Shown: positions 11,521 through 52,449, counted from the first letter of the stretch. The stretch: DNA of 64,000 nucleotides from Todiramphus chloris collaris (GCA_025345505.1 JANVCC010000185.1:1775816-1839815), one strand, 5' to 3'. A program made the numbers and translations. Notes: generated from the sequence alone by a model not told the origin.

Positions 11521-14500
11521 AACAAGCAGCGTAACAGTGGCACCCATCACAGCAGCTGGTGAAGGAACGTTTATGAAGTGTTGTGAAATTCTTGTGTATG
11601 TAGCTAAGGTCGGATTATTTATTTATTTATTCTAATAAAAGCATGTTGAAGCTTGGTACTGCAGTCAGAATGGAAGAGGCTGAGTAATGTTTTCTATTCT
11701 CTGCTGTTAAGTCCCACTTGAAGATTTCCTTCTCCCACAGGTTAGGAATGGAACACTGGGTAGTACTGTCTGTTTACCGGTAGATGGAGGAGTAGTTTCC
11801 CAGATTTCTTTGTTTTGTAATCTCTGAGCTATTTCATTCAACTTATTGTTCATGGTGTTGCACAAAGCCTTAATCTCTTGAGTGGCTGCAGAGACAATGC
11901 TAGTGAGCTTGCAGGGATTGCCCATTGCTTGCAGAGAAGAGCTTGGTGACAGCTCCACGCTTTGGTGAGTATCTAGTTGCAGTATTTAAGAATGAGATCA
12001 GAGCGTGTACAAATGCGATATATTCTCCCCATGGTAGATGGAAAAAAATTACCCTGACCACTTGGAATGAGTACAGTTATGGAAGCAGGGTTGTTCAGCA
12101 AACCCTGCTTGCTTTCCAGTGGAGTTAACTTTGATTCCTCTAACAGCTTTTAATTTTCACAGGGCAATTCCAAGAGAAAACAATGCTGCTACTTAAGTTT
12201 TGCTCTTAATATAGAGATAAATGGAATGTCTCTGTCACTCTTCTGAAACCATGTGTTGAAAGGCATGATTTTTTTCCTACCAGTTTAGCAGAGCAATAGG
12301 GCAGAGTGATTTGGATTACAGAAGACACACGCTGGGGCAGTTTAAAGTCTGCCAAGTTCTAATTTGCCATTTCTAGAAAACTTAGAACAGAAACATCTGA
12401 GTGCCTGCAGAAATCATCATTCTAAATTTAACTTGTGGATTTCATCTCAGTAAAGCATGAAACTGTCTGGTAGTGTTTGTCCACTGAATTTCAGGGACAG
12501 CCTTTTCTTGTGTTGAGAGTTCTGCACTGGTGGCTCTGGCACTCTTCTCCAGGTCCTGCAGTGCACAAGTTCTCAAAGCTTTAGAGCAAAATGCTAAGTG
12601 AAAAAGTGTTAGCTAGCTTTAATTATTTCCTTGTTGTTTCTCTCAAAACAAGCGCAAAGCCTTTGGAAGAATGTTCTTTTACCTTTTTATTGTTGTCTTT
12701 AATGTGTTTCTGCAGTTAATTAATTGATGAGCTAACTTTTAGCAGCGTCTCTTGCTGTGCTCTAATGCCTTTTGCAGTAAGCATCGGCGCTTCCAGGTGT
12801 CCCCGAGAAGGCCCAGCACAGACACTTGTTTCCACACTACAGGGGCAGTGCAAAGTGAACGGCAGAGCTGAAGCAAGTGCATTGCAGTGCACAAAGGAAT
12901 ACATTTATCTATTTTATTTTCTGAAGGATTATTCTCATTAACACCAAAGTTTCTGGGTTTAGTATTGCTTTTTTTTTTTTTTTTTGAACTGTGGAATAAG
13001 CCAAATTGATGGCATTATAACCTGACATTCTTTTACCACTAAAAAGTATAGTTCTGGACTGTGAAAACCAAGCAGGATTTTTGTGCTGCCAAGAGCAGAG
13101 TTCAGTGTTCATGTCCCTTTGGTTCTTGCTCTCCTTGCTGCAGTATGCTGTAATGATGGTGGTGTTGTGACATGGACACAGCTTTGCAGAGCTGGCTAAG
13201 CAGGCAGTAAAACCCTTAAGACTCTAATCCCGCTTCCTACGAACTTCTCACTGAGGAATGAAAGGTTTTATATCCTATTGCCAACCTCAGGAGAATGCCA
13301 TCGATTTGTGTAGTAACTGTTCTTTAATTATGGTTTTGATCCTGCTCTCTGTGTCTTGAACAGTGCCCTCCTATCCCGACAGCTTGCGACTTTCCCAGTG
13401 CACCTTCTTTTGGAAAATAAAATAAATGCTATCAGTGCTGCTTTTAGGAACAGCAGCTTTCCTGTTATCAGGGGAACTGAAGTAGCTAGACACAAAATGC
13501 AGTTAATGGCCCCAAATAAACTAACTTAGATTGTTTTTCTCTAGTCTTTCCCCTGATAGTAATTGTGTTAGTAAAAGTGTTACTTTTAGCAACTGTAGTG
13601 TACGAAGGGAGCTTTGGGGAGAAAGTGAGAGGTTTGTTGTTGTGAATCGATCTCCCCACAAAGCTGAGAGCTTTGTGTGCTGCTATTGATTGCACAGTCT
13701 GCTTCCCGCAGAGAGAGCCGGCTGCGCAGCCTCCTTCGGGCGGGAGCTGAGCAGCTCGCCGTCGTGCTTCTGTTCCCCAGCCTGGATGTCGTGGTGTCAA
13801 CCACCACAAAGACACTAAAAAGCAGGTGCCTGGAGCTTGTGGCAAGCACGTTGCCACCAAGACACTGATGAGGATCACAGCCATGGATTTTGCTTAATGC
13901 TGACGGGGAGAACAAGGTGCGGTGTTGGTTACGTGAGCCGCAGAAGCCAGCGGTGAACAGCAAGGACTGAAGAAGCCTTCGATCAACAAATGAGAAACTG
14001 AAAGTGTTTTTCATGCTGTTGTGAGTAACGTGGTGCATTAGAGATGACACTTATCTACAAAGAGATTAAACTAATTCATAGCCTATAGAAAACTACAAAA
14101 ACCCAACAAGCAAACCAATCTAGCAAAGTTCTGTCCATGTTCTTGCCAACGACATCCAGATGGGATTGGCAGATCTCTACTGAGAGCTTTTTTTTTTTCC
14201 CCTGCATTTTATTTGAAATTCAGAAGATTGAATGTAACTTCTCAAGTTCAAGCTCAATTACTTACACAGTTGTGTTCTCCAAAGACATTGGAGAATATAG
14301 TGCTACAGACACCTAAACATAATTTTGCGAACCTTTTTTATTTCAATATCATATTAAAAATACGCAAACAAAAAAGGCTGTGGGATTCATTACTCCTCTG
14401 GGGAAGTTCCTGAGGATGGGGCTGACAGATAGAACTTACACTAAGAAATTGATTTTGCAGTCCTCACCAACCCTCACTTGGGATCTTCAAACTGAGCACT

Positions 14501-14526
14501 GCCACCATGGATGGTCCCTGATAAAG

Positions 14527-14531
<5 letters not shown>

Positions 14532-14556
<25 letters not shown>
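14532..14556. repeat. (TA)n microsatellite
   Basis: About 12 uninterrupted TA dinucleotides following a T run, within intron 1. Confidence 0.95.
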
Positions 14557-14557
<1 letters not shown>

Positions 14558-16445
14558 TTTGTTTTATCCCCCCTTTTACATACCTGTCCTGTGCTCTGCT
14601 AACGAGAGAGAAGAAGAATAATAGATGAGTGCTGCAACTGGAGCTGGCAGGTGTGACAGCACACACATGCAACACAGATCTTGCTGAGGCAAGAAGATGC
14701 TGCATTAAGCCAATTTAAATTATTTTTAGTCTCCTATGGTTTTCCAGGGAAATAGGAATATTTTTTTAATGTATATATTAGTTTTGTAAATCTCTAAATA
14801 GACACGTGGCTCTTTTTCTCTTAGCCAAGCTAGAATGTCCTACTACAAAACCTTGTTCAAGACAGAAACAGTGGCCTGAAGTCACTAATATCAGACCAAC
14901 AGTTCTTTCTCTGCCATCTCACACGTTGGTGCAGCATTGTTTTCCCTTTCATTATGGATATTGTCACTGACTTTCATGCCTAAATAAACTAATTCAAATC
15001 TTTTGGTAGGGTTGTCGTGTATTTGAAGTAAATAATTGTGTTCTGAGGCTGAAAATTGATGGCAGCCAGGGTGCACTTCCCTAGGGAGAAATCCCCACTG
15101 CTTCCTCTTGCTCTCTATTCTGAGTCCAGTTTGGGAGCTTCTGCCGGCGGACGGGATTTCTACTGGTCTTGCTCCCAGTGCATCCATCACTAACACACAC
15201 TGGCACTGAATACTGGTTTTGTCAAACGTGCTTTTTAGAAACAGTTCTGCTAAAAATGCCCCTTTCCCCTCTGAGTGAGTGACTTAAAATCAATTTCAAG
15301 TCAGTCATGTGAAAGAAATTCATTAATGAAATTGCAGCTTCTGTTTTGCGTTGGCTGGGGGTGCAGAGGGGAGGGCTGCAGGGAGCTCCTGCAGGTGGGA
15401 CGGGCAGGATTCGGCTCACGGGTGAGACTGGACGGGTCGTGTCTGCGGCACTGAAGGGCGAGTGTTTCCAAAGAGGAGGCTTCTGCTTTTGAAACAGCCT
15501 AAGATCATAGCTAGGAATTTTGGTTCAGGTGCTTCTGTGGCATTACATGTTGTGGCTTTGAGCTTCAGACTTCCCTGGAAATTATCATCTAAGACACAGG
15601 AGAATGAGAGAAACAAACAGGGTTGGATGGATGAGAGATGACAAGAAAAAACCAACCTTAAATAAAGTTTTAGTAATTTAGAACCTTCGAGAAGATGTTA
15701 TTGACAAAATAGCCAATTAAGAAGTGAAAAATTAATCTGAACTTGTTCAGTAGTCACAGTGGAACTAAAACGTAAATTCTGATGAAGGATGTGTACTGGC
15801 TGGAAAGCATAAGAAATCTTTGCACAATACTTGCAGAGTCTAGTGGTCTTGTCTTCCAAATCCTTTTAAATCTTCTCTAATTAAAAAAAAAAGTCACTGA
15901 AGCAGCAAGACTGACACACTAGAAAATGCATTTAAGTAGAGAGTCATGAATGTTTAAACTGGCTGAAAGGCAGCTGTGCACAGGAGCCAGTGTGGGTTTG
16001 CAATATGGAAATGCCAGCTTCTTCACACACTGACATCAGGGAGAGCGTTCTAGGGGAGAAACTGTTGCTTAAATCTTGCCATGAAGGGTTGCTGAAATTT
16101 TAGTCAGAAGGATTCTTTTATTCTTTTAGGATTTAACTTCTTAATGCTTTGAAATTGAGACTGTATGTATATATTAGAAAGATGTAAATCTCAAGTATAG
16201 CATTTATATTGCATTACTTGTAAGAAAGAATGACTGAATTGGTTTTATTTACAGCACAGTTGAGGATCCATGCTGCTTTTCTCTTTCACCTCACTAATTG
16301 TCAAGGTATGTTTTAGCTTGAGATGCAGACCAGGGAGCAGCTAGTAGAGCAGATGTGGTTTGCTGTTGCCTCATAAATTGATGAAAAGTGAAAACCAGCA
16401 GTACAAGCAGATCTAATTTTACTGTAAGAGGGTTCTCCAGTCCCT

Positions 16446-16470
16446 GTTTGGTTTGGTTTGGTTTGGTTTG
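16446..16470. repeat. (GTTTG)5 microsatellite
   Basis: Five perfect copies of a GTTTG pentanucleotide in intron 1. Confidence 0.95.
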
Positions 16471-17553
16471 AATTTTCTTTATTACCAGCACAGGGAGGGA
16501 GTGCCACAGTTCCCAGCCTTTGGACTCAGTTCTGTAGAAGGCGCTTTCCTCTTGGTGGGAGAGGGACATCTTGCTGGCCTTGTCCCCATCCTGGCCGTGT
16601 GTGTCAAACGCAGCTAGTGGGTAAGCTGCAGCTTAGGTCAACCTGCAGTCTATGGGATATGAATCATAGCAGGAAAGAAACTGGGGCACTGCAGCTATTT
16701 CAGTTAAGATGAAGGGTGCTAGGGAAGGAACGTCCCTGTTCTTAATCTCTTAAACATTGTGGCTCCTTCCCACTAAGATTTTGGAGCAGAGACAGCCTTG
16801 CAGGTAAGGATGTGGCCACAGATGATATGGACATGGAAAACAGTGAGGAGTCTGAACATCTATAAAGCTTTAGTGTTGGGATGTGAGCATGGGACAGGGC
16901 TTGGGTGGTGAGAAGCCCAGCATGGCACTAAACTGCACTGTGTGGTTGAGGAGGTAGAGCTGTGATTCTCTTTTGGAGAATGTTATGTAATTTCAGGCAG
17001 AGATCCAGAATTTTGTTTAAACTAGTTCTGTCTCTGGAAAACTGACACTGCAGATGGTGAGTGTCATCTCAGTGTAATGCAATTCTTTTTATTAATTTAG
17101 TTAATTCTTCAACTGTAAATGAATGTAGTCTGTGTTATGAATTTCAGATGATTGTGAGTGTGGCTGTCAAATTATGCCTGCTTCACGAATGGGTGTGCAC
17201 TGCAACGCAGCATCAGGTTTCCACTGTCCAGTTTAGCCAGAAGAGCTAGGATGTAAAAGTCAGAAATCAGTTTACACTGAGAATCCAGTGGTGCTTTCTG
17301 CCCTGTCTCAAATGAATGCTTTGCTAATAATTCTAATCTGTCAATCTGTTATTTAAGTGTCAGCAGCCAGTTTTTAATTCTCTTTTTTTTTTTGCACCTG
17401 ATCTGTCTCTGCTCAGTCTTGCATCTTGACACCCATACCAAGAGATGAAGGCAATTTCAAAGTTATTTCATCAGAGACCCTTTGTAGCACCAACTGTGAC
17501 TGGTGTGCTGGATACTGTGCAAGTGCTGGGGAATGTGAGGCCGTATAAAAGTC

Positions 17554-17569
17554 TGGAGAGAGAGAGAGA
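17554..17569. repeat. (GA)n microsatellite
   Basis: A short run of about eight GA dinucleotides in intron 1. Confidence 0.85.
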
Positions 17570-20218
17570 TGTAGAAAATACCTTGAGGACTGCAACTGGT
17601 GTGCTGCTCTGAAGACCACTTAGTGAGTTTAGTGGTATATTGTCCTGTCCTCAGTAGTCAATAGCAGTTTAAATGCTGAAGGAGAAGGACTGATATTCCT
17701 GTCAAAACTATTTTTCTTTGTATACATTATAATTTGCTATCTGCAGTTATTTCTACTAAGGTGTATTTCCTTTGTAGGTTGGATGGTGTGGTTCTATACA
17801 GCATTTTCTTCTTAAAACAGTTGTATATATGCTCACACTGTGCCTCTGTGTTCCTTTTTTTACCTTCCTGCTAGGCTAGTGGTTATTTCCCCTTAGACCA
17901 TCTTTCCTTCACCCTCTTTCCAGAAGCTAAAAATATGATCTATGCTCTGCACATCCCTGTTTCCTTCTACCTTAATGCATTAATCTAGATTAACTGATTG
18001 ATTTGCTTTAATTCTTCAACTTCATTAACTTCTTTACCAATGTGATTTATTTTGGCTGTTTTTAATTCCTTGCTCTACAGTCAGGAGAAATCCACGTGTT
18101 CACCCTTTTTCAGCTGCAAGTGCTTTGTTGCATCTTTGACTAAAGAGGTCCCATGTTTTCTGTCCATGCCTGTCCTCCTCGGCACAGCTGAATTAGCTCG
18201 AGGAGCTCCTTGGGCAGCTTCCCCCACGCTGACGAGTGGGCAGTGCCTTTCCTTGCACAGTGAGTGTTCTCAGAGCTCTAGACCCTGGGCGATGATTTTG
18301 ATTCCTCTGTTTCTCATGATCTCAGGTGCCGTGATTCCAGATCTGTTTATCAGGTACATGCCTACTCTGGCACCAGTTAAAGCTGGGTGTTGGGGCTACC
18401 TGACAGAGGCTGCTCCTTCTGAGCACAGGAGCCTTTTCTTGAAATGCTGTGGGAACTGAACAGGCAGGAGTAACACTAAGCTTGGGTATTTCTTGTACGA
18501 AGTGTAAGAATGTGCCAGAGGAAGTACCTGTCCAGCTTTTAACTGTTGTGTTGCTTTGTAATTATTCATTTGGCTGGAAAATTCCAGCCTTCTAAAGGCT
18601 AACCCAGATGTAACTTTGCCAGGAATTGCATTACTTGGAAAATAATAAAAGTCCCATGGACGCACAGTCTCCAGGTGAAACCGAATGCCGAGCGTATTGT
18701 TGGAAGCAGTCTGAGTCTTATTAAATATGTATCCCAGCGTTGCAATTGCAGTTCTTTACAGAATGCTTATATAGCTGTGAGTGGCAAGGATTTCTCTTCG
18801 TATGGTGGTGAAGAATGAAGAAACCAGTTCTGCGCAGCGTACGGGGAGTTTGGGTTTAAAATAGTAAATATCTGCACAAGGAGAAGGTCAGGCATACTGT
18901 GCGGATTTCTCTGCCCTGTGCTCCTCGCTGAATCCTCATGAATTGTATTTCTTATCTGTTCCCCTCAGTTTGTTGATACTTTTAACAGGAGCTAAAACTA
19001 TTTTGATATTTCTCTGTCAGTTATTTTGACATTAATCAACACTGCAGATCTTGTTTTGTTTGGTGTCTGGGTACATCATAAAAAGAGTTGCTGAAAGAGT
19101 TCAATTACAATATCAGCATTTCTGCCAAATGTATTGAGCTGTTCTGAAAAGCGGCTTGTCTTTTCTGACCCAGATACACAGTTTCCAACTGTGGGAGATG
19201 CTGCCAGAAAGACTCTTGGCAGAAGGCCAGCAATAAAATTATACTGCAGAAAAACACAACATATTTTCAGCAGCACTTTGTGTGGTGTGACAAAAAATTA
19301 CCTGTTTCCTGAATGCAAAGCAGAAGTTAAGCTTCCAATTTGGAATTGCAAGGCTCATTCTGACTTTTAAAGGTAACAAAAAAGGCTATAAATTCCAGTT
19401 CTTTTCTGTTACTGTGTCTGACACACCTCAGGCTGTGTTATATACTCACTGGTTTGTTATTAGCAACCTCAGTTGTCCTTGCTGCTCTGTTTACATAAAC
19501 TATGAGAGATCTTAGGGTGGTGTGCGCTGTACCTGTAGCTGTCATGGGCAGCTACTGGTATAAGAGTAGATTGGGAGGATGGAGGGTGTTTCTGAGGCTT
19601 CAGCAGAATATTGTTGGCGTGTGCATTCTTGATGTAGCATTTTAAACAAATTTTCATGATATTCTGTTTGGCCTGGCCAGGTGCCTAAACAGCAGCTCAC
19701 TGAAGTGAGGGTTTGGGACCCCACTGCACCAGTAACGCATCCGTGCAAGGTACCGCTCCGTGCTGCGAGAGGACGTCAGGCTGCCAGGCGCAGTTTGTGT
19801 TTCCTTTCTAGAAGCTTGTAGCTCCCCAATCCCGCTGTTATGGTTCAGTCCCCATGCAGCACCTGCTTCTCCTGTTTTTTCACTTTTCTGTTCACTACCA
19901 CTCAAAGGTAGCTGAGCAGATTCATCACTTCTGGCTGTTTAAATGTCTGTCTCTTGGGATCACAGCTGCCAGCTGCAGGAGTCTATCCTACTGCAAAGGC
20001 CTCCTCTGAAATTCTTTTTGTTGTCTTGTGCCAAAACATAAACTTCCTCTGTGAAGGATGGGATGTTTAATGGAAACGTTGTTAGACTGTCATTGTGTTT
20101 CAATAACACTTCCAATGTGTCAGATCCCCGGTGGTGTTAAACCACGCTGCAGGCTCAACTCAGCTCCTCTGTGACCTGGTTTGGAGATGGCAAGTATTTA
20201 CTCTTGGCTTACACTTTA

Positions 20219-20290
20219 AGGCCACATGATGTAGAGGTAAAGTGACATTCTCAAGGTCACGAGGTCTTGGTAGTGCTAGTAGCTTTTCCT
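20219..20290 (+). repeat. MIR-like SINE fossil, sense
   Basis: The segment agaggtaaagtgacattc, then tcaaggtcacgaggtcttgg, then tagtgctagtagc follows the MIR core order (gaggttaagtgacttgccc, aaggtcacacagctagtaag). It is the clearest of the ancient SINE scraps in the window and lies in intron 1. Confidence 0.6.
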
Positions 20291-21570
20291 AGAAATTTTC
20301 TTGCAAGTGTGGGTGGCAGCCCCTGAGCGAGACCGCCGTGCATTTTAATAGCGTGCTTTTTAATCTGGGCATCAGCTGTTGCTTCCCTGAGGATGCAGGA
20401 CAAATACCCTGCTATAGCCTGTAGTAAAATGAGACTGCTGGATTTATGGAATTGCTGCTCACTTCACATAATGCTTTCTGATGTGTTTGGTGCTGAGCTA
20501 TGTTCTACTGCCTTAGTCCATATGGTTGAAGCAGATTTGATTTTAGTTTTCCTTAATTTAATTCTGAATGCTGTCAAATGTACTTTGTTCTGTATATTGT
20601 GTCTGCACTTTTATAGTAAACTCTCTCCTGTTTAGTGCTTTTGTTGAACATTTTCTCTCAAAGTCTGAACTATATTAGGTTTTAACTTCTGTGCACATTT
20701 CTGTGAAATATTCTTAGGATGTTAATGACTTGAAAGACATCGTACATCAGCTTCAACTCAGCTTTGGTTTTTTTCTTCAAGCACTCTGAATTTTACAGTA
20801 GCGATCCCTTCGTCATTCAGCTGCAAGTGCCCTGACCTCAGCCATTCACTGAGAAAAAGGGGAGGTAGAATCAAACTGGTAAATACCTTCAACCAACAAC
20901 TTTCACTTGTCACTGAAACTTGAACCTGTCTTGAAAACAAGATGGTTACTACCCTCTTAAGGCAGAGTATTGAGAGGTGTTGGTGGTTTTGCTTCATCTG
21001 TCCAGTATAGGATTAACACCCATCATAGCTGTGAAACATTTCTGTTCAGTCTGTTTCAGATTCTTCAGAGAATGCTGAAAAGCACTCAGCACATCCAGAA
21101 CTGCACCCTGAGGAGTGTCTGTTTCCAGAGCCTGTGAGGTGGTTTGCAGACTTGCCCTCCAGATAAGTCTGCTCAGCAATTCTGAAGCAGCAGAATTTGC
21201 TCAGCCAGCTATCTTTGTCCATCTGCTTTCAATACACTGTACCAGTTGATAAGCAACAGCTTGCAGTAGTCTTCGGAGGCAGGCCAGGCTGGAGTGTTGC
21301 TTGGAGTCTAGAGACGCTGTACTGGGCATATGCTGAAGTCAGCAACACATTCCAGTGCCCTTCTCTCTGCCTGGAATTGCCAAGTTACAGTTACCAGAGA
21401 AGATATCAAACTGAAAATGTGAAATGTAGGAGTTGCAAGGAAGAAGAGTATGTGAAGATAGCTGGAACTTAGTTTGAAGGGAGAACTGATTTGAAATAGA
21501 TAGATGATCTAGAAACATGTTTCATAAAAGTCTCTCTAGCTTGCCATCTGCTGACTCAAAAGCATATTTT

Positions 21571-21630
21571 TTATTATTATTATTGAAAAGCAAAACAAAT
21601 ATTATTATTATTATAGAAAAGCAAACCAAA
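21571..21630. repeat. Two-copy ATT/GAAAAGCAAA duplication
   Basis: Two adjacent copies, about 30 bp each, of a (TTA)n or (ATT)n run followed by gaaaagcaaa. The second copy differs at a few bases. It looks like a local tandem duplication combined with triplet expansion. Confidence 0.8.
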
Positions 21631-23312
21631 AAGACCTCATAAAGACTTTGCTTGCTTCTGGAGATGGTGAAAGACTATTAAGTGTGGAAGGGCTTATGAC
21701 TAGCTCCCAGAATAAAGAGTGGCAAAGCAGTCAGCCTTGCTTACTTTTCCTCCCAGCTGACCCTGCTTAGCATTCAGGATCTCTGAAGAAGCTGGTCCCA
21801 TGAAAGCACATCCCCTTCCTTGAGCGCTGCTGGGAAGCAATTTGGTAGAGTGTTAGTGCACCCTGGTAGGCTATGGAACCTTTGTGGTACGAAGAGAGGT
21901 CCTTCAGGGTCTTCATTAGCTTGCCTTTCCTAAGTATTTTTAGGATGATTGCATTTAACTCTCGTGGGGTTTCTTCCTTGGCAGCCTTTAGCTGCTGGAG
22001 CAGACAGGCCCCTCCACAGTGTTCTTGTCTGGCCAGGTTTTTTTACCCAACTGTACATCCTAAATCCAGTGGTGTGAGACACAAACAACTATTAGGCAAT
22101 TGCTGCCAAAGCTATTGGTCCTATAAGCCTGCTTCATTTTTTCTTAAATAGGAAAGCAGAGAAATGGGATTTGTTGTTGCCTTTCCCCCGGCACGTTCAA
22201 ATCTCTATGGGACACAACATTTTAATTATTCTCTGTCACACCCCTGAGGTTTAAGCATCCACTCTGCTTTCAAGTCATCTCGCCTGTCTCCCTGCTGTTG
22301 CCAAAAATGCTTTTTATCTCTGTAACAATGTCAGGATTCTCTGACAGACAATATGCAACATATTGCTAGAGAAGGAGGATCGACAGGCAGGAGAAAAGGA
22401 AAATATTTGAGTGTGTGTCAGTCAGCAGAAATCTACCGACTGGGTTTCCAATTGCTTCAAAACGTTGCTGAAAAGCTGATGCAACAATATGTGCAGTGAA
22501 AGGAAAACAGGAGTTTTCTGCAAGGAATAGATTGTCCTGCTATGCAGTGAGCTTCTGCTTCCCTCGCTCTCGCGTTACCTGCTCTGTTATTCTGCTCTTC
22601 TCTTGTCTTCCAGAGCCTTTATTTGCAGCTCCTTATGCTGCCAGGGCTGGTGTTTGTTTCCCAGTTTAGTACAAGAGGGCTGCTCTTGCAGGATCTTTCA
22701 AACATTGTGTGCTGTGAAAAGCAGTGGAAGGGCAGAAAAGGCGGTGTGATGATTTCAGCTGAACATTCTCACAAGTCTTCCATCTCCAATTTGTTATAAT
22801 GCACTTGCCTCTCAATAACAACTTGCAGTTACTGCCACCTGAAGTCCTGGTTCTCGTTGTACAGCATCTGATGTGTTGAGGCTCGAGGACTTCGCTGGGG
22901 ATTTCAACAGATAATTACTTTTTGATAATTAAATATAGTGTGTTTGATTCCTAATGTGCATGTGACATAAAAACAGAGACTTCTTGAGATGGTTCCATAC
23001 AGAGCATATTTGAGGTGTTGAATTTCCTGTCTTCCTTGTATCAGAAACTTAAGATTGCCAGGTGGCTGACAAACCACACTGAGATAAGCTCTAACTGGCA
23101 TGGGAAAGACGTTACATACGTGTGGGCACGTTACAAAAAGTTGCTTTCCACAGTGACATCTGTTCTTTGAGGAATAAATGGTTCAGTGACTGCCTCCCGA
23201 TCTTGAAGCCTGCCTGCCTTAATCAGCGTTTGACTGACTGTGCTGCATTGGACAGTTATTGGAATTAACGTGCCGTTTATTCTGGTTTCAAGTTGCTTCT
23301 CTCTTTTTGCAG

Positions 23313-23485
23313 GTGAACTACAGAAAGCGACTCCCAGAGCACCGTGGCTGTATGAACTCTTGAGCTGTCAAGGGACTTAGAGGCTTATGAAGAGGTTCTG
23401 TCAGGCAAAACAGTGCTTAGCAAAGACACCAAGGAGGAGGGAAAAGGAGAAAGGGAGGGAGAGGGAGCTGAAACACTAACAAACC

Positions 23486-23488
<3 letters not shown>
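23313..23488 (+). other. STRBP: STRBP exon 2: 5' UTR plus start codon
   Basis: The acceptor is a pyrimidine tract ending ctctttttgcag at 23312; the donor is GTAGGT at 23489. The exon is 176 nt. Its final three bases (23486-23488) are the initiator ATG, so exon 3 begins with codon 2. The context ACC-ATG-A has the favourable purine at -3. The exon also holds two upstream ATGs. One at 23352 opens a 4-codon frame ending TGA at 23363. One at 23387 opens a 30-codon frame ending TAA at 23479, six bases before the true start and in the same frame. Both uORF contexts are weak (pyrimidine at -3). The 3' half is purine-rich (GGAGG/GAAAGG), typical of splicing-enhancer content. Confidence 0.9.
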
Positions 23489-51482
<27,994 letters not shown>

Positions 51483-51824
51483 CAAATGGCAGAAGCTAAT
51501 TCCTATTGATTGAACAACACAGTACAGTACAGAATGTTAGAAGAAAAAAAGCCTTTTTATCCTGTTTTCTTTGAACACATACTTGAGCAGTCATTTGTAA
51601 AGAAACATCTTTTTCCTACTTTTTGATTTTAACAAAATGCAAATTTAGTTCTCTAAAACTTGAAAAAAATGTTCTGTGAAATGTTACCTCATTTTCAAAT
51701 AACTTATACCAGCCTTCTGTTATAGGGAAGAACTAGAAGCTTAAATCTTACGTTTTAAATGAAGTATCCGATTATGTAAAATTAAATTTGTGAAGGATGT
51801 ATAGAATATAAAACACTGATCACA

Positions 51825-51830
51825 AATAAA
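51825..51830 (+). terminator. STRBP: Proximal polyadenylation signal AATAAA
   Basis: A canonical hexamer 342 nt after the stop, followed by the GT-rich ctgttttgttgtaac, a plausible downstream element. Confidence 0.6.
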
Positions 51831-51937
51831 CTGTTTTGTTGTAACACAAGAGTACTGCCTGTTTCCTAATGCAGTCACACAGATTCATTTAATGACCTGT
51901 ACTTGCTGTAGGGTTATTAAATGCAGGGCATAGTTCT

Positions 51938-52010
51938 TAAAAAATAAAAAAAAATTAAAAAAAAAAAAAAAAAAACAAACCACCAAAAAAACCCCAAACC
52001 CACACAATAG
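51938..52010. repeat. A-rich tract
   Basis: A long A-rich stretch with an uninterrupted run near 51958-51976, then AAAACC-type sequence. There is no target-site duplication or transposon body that I can identify on either side. Confidence 0.85.
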
Positions 52011-52054
52011 AAACTTTACAGTTAACATTTAACTTTGTAAATATTATGGTGTGT

Positions 52055-52060
52055 AATAAA
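52055..52060 (+). terminator. STRBP: Polyadenylation signal AATAAA
   Basis: A canonical hexamer followed within about 40 bases by a T-rich segment (tgttttatcttatttttta). Confidence 0.55.
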
Positions 52061-52449
52061 CTTAGTAAAATATGGGTTAAAACACTGTTTTATCTTATTT
52101 TTTATAGTTAAGCATCAGTACCTGAGTTTCCTTATAATCTTTCAGATCAGCATACTGTAACTGTGATTCCAGACACAGTCTTAATTATCCAAGAAGGCTT
52201 TTCACTTGTACACACAACACTGAAAACCAAACAAAACAAAGGGAATTAAAGACTGTCTCTGTATTAGGTTGCATTCTGTGAAATCAGTATTAAAGAAGGG
52301 AGGTTCCCACAGAAGAGAAGGACTCTTGCTATGTAATTACAGGGATACACAGTGAAGTCCGTATTGCCCAGAGAAAGGACAACAGTAATCTTACAATCAG
52401 GTTCTTTAGAGCACAAAAGCTGCTTGTTTTCCTTTCTTTTCTGTTTTTA

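Larger units (their letters stand above)
10361..23312. other. STRBP: STRBP intron 1, distal part (non-coding)
   Basis: AT-rich intronic sequence without a supported exon. It contains two fairly convincing MIR-like SINE fossils (11460-11520 and 20219-20290), an unexplained coding-looking minus-strand segment at 11707-11985, a CpG-dense patch at 13690-13790, simple repeats at 14532-14556, 16446-16470 and 17554-17569, and a decayed ATT-rich duplication at 21571-21630. The polypyrimidine tract and acceptor closing the intron are at 23291-23312. Confidence 0.7.

Noticed and set aside
18052-18459. 135-codon + strand frame in intron 1
   Set aside because: No similarity to any protein I know and no codon-like pattern; considered a chance frame.
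51938-52010. Poly(A) tail of a processed retrocopy
   Set aside because: No gene body precedes it on this strand other than the STRBP 3' UTR, and no target-site duplication is visible; low-complexity A-rich DNA is simpler.
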